Notes under the pieces: generated by a model
Database searches by the model: none
The model's input: the letters and a program-made list of their open reading frames with translations, nothing else
What the model was told of the DNA's origin: nothing
In this document: one piece after another, positions 48,601 through 61,214 of the stretch
Layout: each line of letters opens with the position of its first letter
Numbering within the stretch: position 1 is the stretch's first letter
Position numbers and translations under genes: made by a program
Source: Bromus sterilis
Lineage: Eukaryota; Streptophyta; Magnoliopsida; Poales; Poaceae
Direction: 5' to 3'
Length of the DNA stretch: 64,000 nt
NCBI GenBank assembly: GCA_950022295.1
Contig: OX465601.1
Span: 174,409,501-174,473,500 of the forward strand

Positions 48601-51097
48601 CACCATCGACGAACCCAAGGGTGCATTTAAGTTTTGGTCATCAATACTCGCAGTTTTTGCCGATTCTGGCCTGTTTCATGGGCTATTAATCACCGTTTCA
48701 TGGGCTATTAATCACCGTTTTTGGTCCCCAGAGTGATTTCCACCATTCACGAACCCTAGGGTGCATTTACGTGCTGGTCATCAACACACACAGTTTTGGC
48801 CAATTCTGGCGTGTTTCATGGGCTATTAATCACCGTTTCATGGGCTATTAATCACCGTTTTGGGTCCCCAGAGTGATTTCCACCATTGACGAACCCCAGG
48901 GTGCATTTAAGTGTTGGTCATCAAATCTCGCTATTTTGGCCGATTCTGGCATATTTCATGGGCTATTAATCGCCGTTTCATGGGCTATTAATCACCGTTT
49001 CATGGGCTATTAATCACCGTTTTTGGTACCAGAGTGATTTCTACCATTGACGAACCCCAGGGAGCATTTACGTGCTGGTCATCAACACACACAGTTTTGG
49101 CCAATTCTGGCCTGTTTCATGGGCTATTAATCACCGTTTCATGGGCTATTAATCACCGTTTTGGGTCCCCAAATTGATTTCCACCATTGACAAAGCCCAG
49201 GGTGCATTTAAGTGTTGGTCATCAAATATCGCAGTTTTGGCCGATTCTGGCCAGTTTCATGGGCTATTAATCACCGTTTCATGGGCTATTAATCACCGTT
49301 TTGGGTCCCAAGAGTGATTTCCACCATTGACGAACCCCAGGGTGCATTTAAGTGCTGGTCATCAAATCTCACTGTTTTGGCTGATTCTGGCCTGTTTCAT
49401 GGGCTATTAATCACCGTTTCATGGGCTATTAATCACCGTTTGCGGTCCCCTGAGTGATTCCCACCATTGACAAACCCCAGGGTGCATTTGCGTGCTGTTC
49501 AACAACACTCATAGTTTTGCCCGATTCTGGTCCGTTTCATGAGCTATTAATCACAGTTTCATGGGCTATTAATCATTTTTTTCATGGGCTATTAATCGCC
49601 GTTTTGGGTCCCCGGAGTGATTTCCACCATCGACGAACCCAAGGGTGCATTTAAGTTTTGGTCATCAATACTCGCAGTTTTTGCCGATTCTGGCCTGTTT
49701 CATGGGCTATTAATCACCGTTTCATGGGCTATTAATCACCGTTTTGGGTCCCCGGAGTGATTTCCACCATTAACGAACCCCAGGGTGCATTTACGTGTTG
49801 GTCATCAACACTCACAGTTTTGGTCGATTCTGGCCTATTTCATCGCCTATTTATCACCGTTTCATGGGCTATTAATCACCGTTTTGGGTCCCCGAAGTGA
49901 TTTCCACCATTAACGAACGCCAGGGTGCATTTACGGTTGGTCATCAACACTCGCAGATTTTGCCGATTCTGGCCTGTTTCATGGGCTATTAATCACCGTT
50001 TCATGGGCTATTAATCACCGTTTGCGGTCCCCTGAGTGATTCCCACCATTGACAAACCCCAGGGTGCATTTGCGTGTTGTTCAACAACACTCATAGTTTT
50101 GCCCGATTCTGGTCCGTTTCATGAGCTATTAATCACCGTTTCATGGGCTATTAATCATTTTTTTCATGGGCTATTAATCGCCGTTTTGGGTCCCCGGAGT
50201 GATTTCCACCATCGACGAACCCAAGGGTGCATTTAAGTTCTGGTCATCAATACTCGCAGTTTTTGCCGATTCTGGCCTGTTTCATGGGCTATTAATCACC
50301 GTTTCATGGGCTATTAATCACCGTTTTGGGTCCCCGGAGTGATTTCCACCATTAACGAACCCCAGGGTGCATTTACGTGTTGGTCATCAACACTCACAGT
50401 TTTGGTCGATTCTGGCCTATTTCATGGGCTATTAATCACCGTTTCATGGGCTATTAATCACCGTTTTGGGTCCCAAGAGTGATTTCCACCATTGACGAAC
50501 CCCAGGGTGCATTTAAGTGCTGGTCATCAAATCTCACTGTTTTGGCTGATTCTGGCCTGTTTCATGGGCTATTAATCACCGTTTCATGGGCTATTAATCA
50601 CCGTTTCATTGGCTATTAATCACCATTTTGGGTCCCGGAGTGATTTCCACCATTGACGAACCCCAGGGTGCATTTACGTGTTGGTCATCAACACTCGCAA
50701 TTTTGGCCGATTCTGGCCTATTTCATGGGCTATTGACCACCGTTTCATGGGCTATTAATCACCGGTTTGTGTCCCCGAAGTGATTTCCACCATTAATGAA
50801 CCCTAGGGTGCATTTACGTGCTGGTCACCAACACTCGCAGTTTTGGCCGATTCTGTCCTGTTTCATGGGCTATTAATCACCGTTTCATGGGAAATTAATC
50901 ACCGTTTTTGGTCCCCAGAATGATTTCCACCATTCACGAACCCCAGGGTGCATTTACGTGCTGGTCATCAACACACACAGTTTTGGCCAATTCTGGCGTG
51001 TTTCATGGGCTATTAATCACCGTTTCATGGGCAATTAATCACTGTTTTGGGTCCCCAGAGTGATTTCCACCATTGACGAACCCCAGGGTGCATTTAA
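44675..51097. repeat. 3.2-kb tandem segmental duplication (two copies)
   Basis: 44675-47885 (3211 bp) and 47886-51097 (3212 bp) align end to end, about 22 monomers each. Shared private variants include GAACGCCAGG (46704 and 49915), CCAGAATGATT (47703 and 50914), TTCTGTCCTG (47640 and 50850) and CACAGTTTCATGG. One monomer near 50425-50545 is of a different type from its counterpart. A partial third copy starts at 51098 and continues to about 52650. Confidence 0.88.
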
Positions 51098-53267
51098 GTG
51101 TTGGTCATCAAATCTCGCTATTTTGGCCGATTCTGGCATATTTCATGGGCTATTAATCGCCGTTTCATAAGCTATTCATCACCGTTTCATGGGCTATTAA
51201 TCACCGTTTTTGGTCCTAGAGTGATTTCTACCATTGACGAACCCCAGGGAGCATTTACGTGCTGGTCATCAACACACACAGTTTTGGCCAATTCTGGCCT
51301 GTTTCATGGGCTATTAATCACCGTTTCATGGGCTATTAATCACCGTTTTGGGTCCCCAAATTGATTTCCACCATTGACAAACCCCAGGGTGCATTTAAGT
51401 GTTGGTCATCAAATATCGCAGTTTTGGCCGATTCTGGCCAGTTTCATGGGCTATTAATCACCGTTCCATGGGCTATTAATCACCGTTTTGGGTCCCAAGA
51501 GTGATTTCCACCATTGACGAACCCCAGGGTGCATTTAAGTGTTGGTCATCAAATCTCACTGTTTTGGCTGATTCTGGCCTGTTTCATGGGCTATTAATCA
51601 CCGTTTCATGGGCTATTAATCACCGTTTGCGGTCCCCTGAGTGATTCCCACCATTGAAAAAACCCCAGGGTGCATTTGCGTGCTGTTCAACAACACTCAT
51701 AGTTTTGCCCGATTCTGGTCCGTTTCATGAGCTATTAATCACCGTTTCATGGGCTATTAATCATTTTTTTCATGGGCTATTAATCGCCATTTTGGGTCCC
51801 CGGAGTGATTTCCACCATCGACGAACCCAAGGGTGCATTTAAGTTTTGGTCATCAATACTCGCAGTTTTTGCCGATTCTGGCCTGTTTCATGGGCTATTA
51901 ATCACCGTTTCATGGGCTATTAATCACCGTTTTTGGTCCCCGGAGTGATTTCCACCATTCACGAACCCCAGGGTGCATTTACGTGCTGGTCATCAACACA
52001 CACAGTTTTGGCCAATTCTGGCGTGTTTCATGGGCTATTAATCACCGTTTCATGGGCTATTAATCACCGTTTTGGGTCCCCAGAGTGATTTCCACCATTG
52101 ACGAACCCCAGGGTGCATTTAAGTGTTGGTCATCAAATCTCGCTATTTTGGCCGATTCTGGCATATTTCATGGGCTATTAATCTCCGTTTCATGGGCTAT
52201 TAATCACCGTTTCATGGGCTATTAATCACCGTTTTTGGTACCAGAGTGATTTCTACCATTGACGAACCCCAGGGAGCATTTACGTGCTGGTCATCAACAC
52301 ACACAGTTTTGGCCAATTCTGGCCTGTTTCATGGGCTATTAATCACCGTTTCATGGGCTATTAATCACCGTTTTGGGTCCCCAAATTGATTTCCACCATT
52401 GACAAAGCCCAGGGTGCATTTAAGTGTTGGTCATCAAATATCGCAGTTTTGGCCGATTCTGGCCAGTTTCATGGGCTATTAATCACCGTTTCATGGGCTA
52501 TTAATCACCGTTTTGGGTCCCAAGAGTGATTTCCACCATTGACGAACCCCAGGGTGCATTTAAGTGCTGGTCATCAAATCTCACTGTTTTGGCTGATTCT
52601 GGCCTGTTTCATGGGCTATTAATCACCGTTTCATGGGCTATTAATCACCGTTTTGGGTCCCCAGAGTGATTTCCACCATTGACGAACCCCAGGGTGCATT
52701 TAAGTGTTGGTCATCAAATCTCGCTATTTTGGCCGATTCTGGCATATTTCATGGGCTATTAATCGCCATTTCATGGGCTATTAATCATTTTTTTCATGGG
52801 CTATTAATCGCCGTTTTGGGTCCCCGGAGTGATTTCCACCATCGACGAACCCAAGGGTGCATTTAAGTTTTGGTCATCAATACTCGCAGTTTTTGCCGAT
52901 TCTGGCCTGTTTCATGGGCTATTAATCACCGTTTCATGGGCTATTAATCACCGTTTCATGGGCTATTAATCACCGTTTTGGGTCCCCGGAGTGATTTCCA
53001 CCATTAACGAACCCCAGGGTGCATTTACGTGTTGGTCATCAACACTCACAGTTTTGGTCGATTCTGGCCTATTTCATCGGCTATTTATCACCGTTTCATG
53101 GGCTATTAATCACCGTTTTGGGTCCCCGAAGTGATTTCCACCATTAACGAACCCCAGGGTGCATTTACGGTTGGTCATCAACACTCGCAGATTTTGCCGA
53201 TTCTGGCCTGTTTCATGGGCTATTAATCACCGTTTCATGGGCTATTAATCACCGTTTGCGGTCCCCT
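51098..53267. repeat. Satellite array, partial third 3.2-kb copy and junction
   Basis: The first 1.5 kb continues the 3.2-kb duplication pattern. From about 52640 the order changes: an m9 monomer is fused within its 22-bp subrepeats to the T-tract end of m1 (about 52765-52800), followed by m2, m3 and m4 and then the regular HOR block. Confidence 0.85.
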
Positions 53268-56200
53268 GAGTGATTCCCACCATTGACAAACCCCAGGGTG
53301 CATTTGCGTGTTGTTCAACAACACTCATAGTTTTGCCCGATTCTGGTCCGTTTCATGAGCTATTAATCACCGTTTCATGGGCTATTAATCATTTTTTTCA
53401 TGGGCTATTAATCGCCGTTTTGGGTCCCCGGAGTGATTTCCACCATCGACGAACACAAGGGTGCATTTAAGTTCTGGTCATCAATACTCGCAGTTTTTGC
53501 CGATTCTGGCCTGTTTCATGGGCTATTAATCACCGTTTCATGGGCTATTAATCACCGTTTTGGGTCCCCGGAGTGATTTCCACCATTAACGAACCCCAGG
53601 GTGCATTTACGTGTTGGTCATCAACACTCACAGTTTTGGTCGATTCTGGCCTATTTCATCGGCTATTTATCACCGTTTCATGGGCTATTAATCACCGTTT
53701 TGGGTCCTCGAAGTGATTTCCACCATTAACGAACCCCAGGGTGAATTTACGGTTGGTCATCAACACTCGCAGATTTTGCCGATTCTGGCCTGTTTCATGG
53801 GCTATTAATCACCGTTTCATGGGCTATTAATCACCGTTTTGGGTCCCCAGAGTGATTTACACCATTGACGAACCCGAGGGTGCATTTACTTGCTGGTCAT
53901 CAACACTCACAGTTTTGGCTGATTCTGGCCTCTTTCATAGGCTATTAATAACCATTTCATGGGCTATTAATCACCGTTTCATTGGCTATTAATCACCATT
54001 TTGGGTCCCGGAGTGATTTCCACCATTGACGAACCCCAGGGTGCATTTACGTGTTGGTCATCAACACTCGCAATTTTGGCCGATTCTGGCCTATTTCATG
54101 GGCTATTGACCACCGTTTCATGGGCTATTAATCACCGGTTTGTGTCCCCGAAGTGATTTCCACCATTAATGAACCCTAGGATGCATTTACGTGCTGGTCA
54201 TCAACACTCGCAGTTTTGGCCGATTCTGGCCTGTTTCATGGGCTATTAATCACCGTTTCATGGGAAATTAATCACCGTTTTTGGTCCCCAGAGTGATTTC
54301 CACCATTCACGAACCCCAGGGTGCATTTACGTGCTGGTCATCAACACACACAGTTTTGGCCAATTCTGGCGTGTTTCATGGGCTATTAATCACCGTTTCA
54401 TTGGCTATTAATCACCGTTTTGGGTCCCCAGAGTGATTTCCACCATTGACGAACCCCAGGGTGCATTTAAGTGTTGGTCATCAAATCTCGCTATTTTGGC
54501 CGATTCTGGCATATTTCATGGGCTATTAATCGCCATTTCATAAGCTATTCATCACCGTTTCATGGGCTATTAATCACCGTTTTTGGTCCCAGAGTGATTT
54601 CTACCATTGACGAACCCCAGGGAGCATTTACGTGCTGGTCATCAACACACACAGTTTTGGCCAATTCCGGCCTGTTTCATGGGCTATTAATCACCGTTTC
54701 ATGGGCTATTAATCACCGTTTTGGGTCCCCAAATTGATTTCCACCATTGACAAAGCCCAGGGTGCATTTAAGTGTTGGTCATCAAATATCGCAGTTTTGG
54801 CCGATTCTGGCCAGTTTCATGGGCTATTAATCACCGTTTCATGGGCTATTAATCACCGTTTTGGGTCCCAAGAGTGATTTCCACCATTGACGAACCCCAG
54901 GGTGCATTTAAGTGCTGGTCATCAAATCTCACTGTTTTGGCTGATTCTGGCCTGTTTCATGGGCTATTAATCACCGTTTCATGGGCTATTAATCACCGTT
55001 TGCGGTCCCTTGAGTGATTCCCACCATTGACAAACCCCAGGGAGCATTTGCGTGCTGTTCAACAACACTCATAGTTTTGCCCGATTCTGGTCCGTTTCAT
55101 GAGCTATTAATCACCGTTTCATGGGCTATTAATCATTTTTTTCATGGGCTATTAATCGCCGTTTTGGGTCCCCGGAGTGATTTCCACCATCGACGAACCC
55201 AAGGGTGCATTTAAGTTCTGGTCATCAATACTCGCAGTTTTTGCCGATTCTGGCCTGTTTCATGGGCTATTAATCACCGTTTCATGGGCTATTAATCACC
55301 GTTTTGGGTTCCCGGAGTGATTTCCACCATTAACGAACCCCAGGGTGCATTTACGTGTTGGTCATCAACACTCACAGTTTTGGTCGATTCTGGCCTATTT
55401 CATCGGCTATTTATCACCGTTTCATGGGCTATTAATCACCGTTTTGGGTCCCCGAAGTGATTTCCACCATTAACGAACCCCAGGGTGCATTTACGGTTGG
55501 TCATCAACACTCGCAGATTTTGCCGATTCTGACCTGTTTCATGGGCTATTAATCACCGTTTCATTGGCTATTAATCACCGTTTTGGGTCCCCAGAGTGAT
55601 TTCCACCATTGACGAACCCGAGGGTGCATTTACGTGCTAGTCATCAACACTCACAGTTTTCGCTGATTCTAGCCTCTTTCATGGACTATTAATAACCATT
55701 TCATGGGCTATTAATCACCATTTCATTGGCTATTAATCACCATTTTGGGTCCCGGAGTGATTTCCACCATTGACGAACCCCAGGGTGCATTTACGTGTTG
55801 GTCATCAACACTCGCAATTTTGGCCGATTTTGGCCTATTTCATGGGCTATTGACCACCGTTTCATGGGCTATTAATCACCGGTTTGTGTCCCCGAAGTGA
55901 TTTCCACCATTAATGAACCCTAGGGTGCATTTACGTGCTGGTCACCAACACTCGCAGTTTTGGCCGATTCTGGCCTGTTTCATGGGCTATTAATCACCGT
56001 TTCATGGGAAATTAATCACCGTTTTTGGTCCCCAGAGTGATTTCCACCATTCACGAACCCCAGGGTGCATTTACGTGCTGGTCATCAACACACACAGTTT
56101 TGGCCAATTCTGGCGTGTTTCATGGGCTATTAATCACCGTTTCATGGGCTATTAATCACCGTTTTGGGTCCCCAGAGTGATTTCCACCATTGACGAACCC

Positions 56201-58499
56201 CAGGGTGCATTTAAGTGTTGGTCATCAAATCTCGCTATTTTGGCCGATTCTGGCATATTTCATGGGCTATTAATCGCCATTTCATAAGCTATTCATCACC
56301 GTTTCATGGGCTATTAATCACCGTTTTTGGTCCCAGAGTGATTTCTACCATTGACGAACCCCAGGGAGCATTTACGTGCTGGTCATCAACACACACAGTT
56401 TTGGCCAATTCTAGCCTGTTTCATGGGCTATTAATCACCGTTTCATGCGCTTTTAATCACCGTTTTGGGTCCCCAAATTGATTTCCACCATTGACAAAGC
56501 CCAGGGTGCATTTAAGTGTTGGTCATCAAATATCGCAGTTTTGGCCGATTCTGGCCAGTTTCATGGGCTATTAATCACCGTTTCATGGGCTATTAATCAC
56601 CGTTTTGGGTCCCAAGAGTGATTTCCACCATTGACGAACCCCAGGGTGCATTTAAGTGCTGGTCATCAAATCTCACTGTTTTGGCTGATTCTGGCCTGTT
56701 TCATGGGCTATTAATCACCGTTTCATGGGCTATTAATCACCGTTTGCGGTCCCCTGAGTGATTCCCACCAGTGACAAATCCCAGGGTGCATTTGCGTGCT
56801 GTTCAACAACACTCATAGTTTTGCCCGATTCTGGTCCGTTTCATGAGCTATTAATCACCGTTTCATGGGCTATTAATCATTTTTTTCATGGGCTATTAAT
56901 CGCCGTTTTGGGTCCCCGGAGTGATTTCCACCATCGACGAACCCAAGGGTGCATTTAAGTTCTGGTCATCAATACTCGCAGTTTTTGCCGATTCTGGCCT
57001 GTTTCATGGGCTATTAATCACCGTTTCATGGGCTATTAATCACCGTTTTGGGTCCCCGGAGTGATTTCCACCATTAACGAACCCCAGGGTGCATTTACGT
57101 GTTGGTCATCAAGACTCACAGTTTTGGTCGATTCTGGCCTATTTCATCGGCTATTTATCACCGTTTCATGGGCTATTAATCACCGTTTTGGGTCCCCGAA
57201 GTGATTTCCACCATTAACGAACCCCAGGGTGCATTTACGGTTGGTCATCAACACTCGCAGATTTTGCCGATTCTGGCCTGTTTCATGGGCTATTAATCAC
57301 CGTTTCATGGGCTATTAATCACCGTTTTGGGTCCCCAGAGTGATTTCCACCATTGACGAACCCGAGGGTGCATTTACCTGCTGGTCATCAACACTCACAG
57401 TTTTGGCTGATTCTGGCCTCTTTCATGGGCTATTAATAACCATTTCATGGGCTATTAATCACCGTTTCATTGGCTATTAATCACCATTTTGGGTCCCGGA
57501 GTGATTTCCACCATTGACGAACCCCAGGGTGCATTTACGTGTTGGTCATCAACACTCGCAATTTTGGCCGATTTTGGCCTATTTCATGGGCTATTGACCA
57601 CCGTTTCATGGGCTATTAATCACCGGTTTGTGTCCCCGAAGTGATTTCCACCATTAATGAACCCTAGGGTGCATTTACGTGCTGGTCACCAACACTCGCA
57701 GTTTTGGCCGATTCTGGCCTGTTTCATGGGCTATTAATCACCGTTTCATGGGAAATTAATCACCGTTTTTGGTCCCCAGAGTGATTTCCACCATTCACGA
57801 ACCCCAGGGTGCATTTACGTGTTGGTCATCAACACACACAGTTTTGGCCAATTCTGGCGTGTTTCATGGGCTATTAATCACCGTTTCATGGGCTATTAAT
57901 CACCGTTTTGGGTCCCCAGAGTGATTTCCACCATTGACGAACCCCAGGGTGCATTTAAGTGTTGGTCATCAAATCTCGCTATTTTGGCCGATTCTGGCAT
58001 ATTTCATGGGCTATTAATCGCCATTTCATAAGCTATTCATCACCGTTTCATGGGCTATTAATCACCGTTTTTGGTCCCAGAGTGATTTCTACCATTGACG
58101 AACCCCAGGGAGCATTTACGTGCTGGTCATCAACACACACAGTTTTGGCCAATTCTGGCCTGTTTCATGGGCTATTAATCACCGTTTCATGGGCTATTAA
58201 TCACCGTTTTGGGTCCCCAAATTGATTTCCACCATTGACAAAGCCCAGGGTGCATTTAAGTGTTGGTCATCAAATATCGCAGTTTTGGCCGATTCTGGCC
58301 AGTTTCATGGGCTATTAATCACCGTTTCATGGGCTATTAATCACCGTTTTGGGTCCCAAGAGTGATTTCCACCATTGACGAACCCCAGGGTGCATTTAAG
58401 TGCTGGTCATCAAATCTCACTGTTTTGGCTGATTCTGGCCTGTTTCATGGGCTATTAATCACCGTTTCATGGGCTATTAATCACCGTTTGCGGTCCCTT
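53268..58499. repeat. Three consecutive 12-monomer HOR units (1744 bp each)
   Basis: m1 landmarks AGTGATTCCC at 53268, 55012, 56756 and 58500 give three units of exactly 1744 bp. They have the same monomer order as 28569-33799 but their own variants, such as AAAGCCCAGG in m11 and CTCTTTCAT in m5, so this block was amplified separately from the first. Confidence 0.92.
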
Positions 58500-61214
58500 G
58501 AGTGATTCCCACCATTGACAAACCCCAGGGAGCATTTGCGTGCTGTTCAACAACACTCATAGTTTTGCCCGATTCTGGTCCGTTTCATGAGCTATTAATC
58601 ACCGTTTCATGGGCTATTAATCATTTTTTTCATGGGCTATTAATCGCCGTTTTGGGTCCCCGGAGTGATTTCCACCATCGACGAACCCAAGGGTGCATTT
58701 AAGTTCTGGTCATCAATACTCGCAGTTTTTGCCGATTCTGGCCTGTTTCATGGGCTATTAATCACCGTTTCATGGGCTATTAATCACCGTTTTGGGTCCG
58801 CGGAGTGATTTCCACCATTAACGAACCCCAGGGTGCATTTACGTGTTGGTCATCAACACTCACAGTTTTGGTCGATTCTGGCCTATTTCATCGGCTATTT
58901 ATCACCGTTTCATGGGCTATTAATCACCGTTTTGGGTCCCCGAAGTGATTTCCACCATTAACGAACCCCAGGGTGCATTTACGGTTGGTCATCAACACTC
59001 GCAGATTTTGCCGATTCTGGCTTGTTTCATGGGCTATTAATCATTTTTTTCATGGGCTATTAATCACCGTTTTGGGTCCCCAGAGTGATTTCCACCATTG
59101 ACGAACCCGAGGGTGCATTTACGTGCTGGTCATCAACACTCACAGTTTTGGCTGATTCTGGCCTCTTTCATGGGCTATTAATAACCATTTCATGGGCTAT
59201 TAATCACCGTTTCATTGGCTATTAATCACCATTTTGGGTCCCGGAGTGATATCCACCATTGACGAACCCCAGGGTGCATTTACGTGTTGGTCATCAACAC
59301 TCGCAATTTTGGCCGATTCTGGCCTATTTCATGGGCTATTGACCACCGTTTCATGGGCTATTAATCACTGGTTTGTGTCCCCGAAGTGATTTCCACCATT
59401 AATGAACCCAAGGGTGCCTTTACGTGCTGGTCACCAACACTCGCAGTTTTGGCCGATTCTGGCCTGTTTCATGGGCTATTAATCACCGTTTCATGGGAAA
59501 TTAATCACCGTTTTTGGTCCCCAGAGTGATTTCCACCATTCACGAACCCCAGGGTGCATTTACGTGCTGGTCATCAACACACACAGTTTTGGCCAATTCT
59601 GGCGTGTTTCATGGGCTATTAATCACCGTTTCATGGGCTATTAATCACCGTTTTGGGTCCCAAGAGTGATTTCCACCATTGACGAACCCCAGGGTCCATT
59701 TAAGTGCTGGTCATCAAATCTCGCTGTTTTGGCTGATTCTGGCCTGTTTCATGAGCTATTAATCACCGTTTCATGGGCTATTAATCACCGTTTGCGGTCC
59801 CCTGAGTGATTCCCACCATTGACAAACCCCAGGGTGCATTTGCGTGCTGTTCAACAACACTCATAGTTTTGCCCGATTCTGGTCCGTTTCATGAGCTATT
59901 AATCACCGTTTCATGGGCTATTAATCATTTTTTTCATGGGCTATTAATCGCCATTTTGGGTCCCCGGAGTGATTTCCACCATCGACGAACCCAAGGGTGC
60001 ATTTAAGTTCTGGTCATCAATACTCGCAGTTTTTGCCGATTCTGGCCTGTTTCATGGGCTATTAATCACCGTTTCATGGGCTATTAATCACCGTTTTGGG
60101 TCCCCGGAGTGATTTCCACCATTAACGAACCCCAGGGTGCATTTACGTGTTGGTCATCAACACTCGCAATTTTGGCCTATTCTGGCCTATTTCATGAGCT
60201 ATTGATCACCGTTTCATGGGCTATTAATCACCGTTTTGGGTCCCCGGAGTGATTTCCACAATTAACGAACCCTAGGGTGCATTTACATGTTGTTCATCAA
60301 CACTCGTAATTTTGGCCGATTCTGGCCTATTTCATGGGCTATTTATCACCGTTTCATGGGCTATTAATCACCGTTTTGGGTCCCCGAAGTGATTTCCACC
60401 ATTAATGAAACCTAGGGTGCATTTACGTGTTGGTAATCAACACTCGCAGATTTTGCCGATTCTGGCCTGTTTCATGGGCTATTAATCACCGATTTATGGG
60501 CTATTAATCACCGTTTTGGGTCCCCAGAGTGATTTCCCCCATTGACGAACCCGAGGGTGCATTTACGTGCTGGTCATCAACACTCACAATTTTGGCCGAT
60601 TCTGGCCTATTTCATGGGCTATTAATAACCATTTCATGGGCTATTAATCACCGTATCATGGGCTAGTAATCACCATTTTGGGTCCCGGAGTGATTTCCAC
60701 CATTGACGAATCCCAGGGTGCATTTACGTGTTGGTCATCAACACTCGTAATTTTGGCCGATTCTGGCCTATTTCATGGGCTATTGGTCACCGTTTCATGG
60801 GCTATTAATCTCCGTTTTGTGACCCCGAAGTGATTTCCACCATTAATGAACCCTAGGGTGCATTTACGTGCTGGTCACCAACACTCGCAGTTTTGGCCGA
60901 TTCTAGCCTGTTTCATGGGCTATTAATCACCGTTCCATGGGCAATTAATCACCGTTTTGGGTCCCCAGAGTGATTTCCACCATTGACGAACCCCAGGGTG
61001 CATTTATGTGCTGGTCATTAACACACACAGTTTTGTCCAACTCTGGCCTGTTTCATGGGCTATTAATCACCGTTTCATGGGCTATTAATCGCCGTTTTGG
61101 GTCCCCAGAGTGATTTCCACCATTGACGAACCCCAGGGTGCATTTAAGTGTTGGTCATCAAATCTCTCTATTTTGGCCGATTCTGGCATATTTCATGGGA
61201 TATTAATCGCCGTT
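58500..61214. repeat. Satellite array, shortened HOR and diverged right flank
   Basis: A 1304-bp spacing (58500 to 59804) equals a 12-mer minus three monomers and one 22-bp copy. From about 60150 the monomers become diverged, with scattered changes, like the left flank. The array ends at 61214 inside the 22-bp subrepeat of an m9-type monomer, where an LTR begins. Confidence 0.88.

Noticed and set aside
17928..60006. Dozens of plus-strand ORFs of 60-143 codons with recurring residues such as DSGPFHELLITVSWAINH
   Set aside because: They are translations of satellite monomers. Their positions follow the repeat period, the same strings recur in every unit, and neither 140 nor 22 bp is a multiple of three, so frames shift between monomers. 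There are no upstream gene signals.
14963..61214. CRISPR-like array of short repeats and spacers
   Set aside because: The 22-bp repeats are directly adjacent without unique spacers, the whole 140-bp unit repeats, no cas genes are present, and the context is a plant genome.
14963..61214. Ribosomal intergenic spacer subrepeats (about 135 bp in some cereals)
   Set aside because: No rRNA gene sequence is visible in the window, and a 46-kb uninterrupted array with 12-mer HOR is far longer than a cereal spacer.
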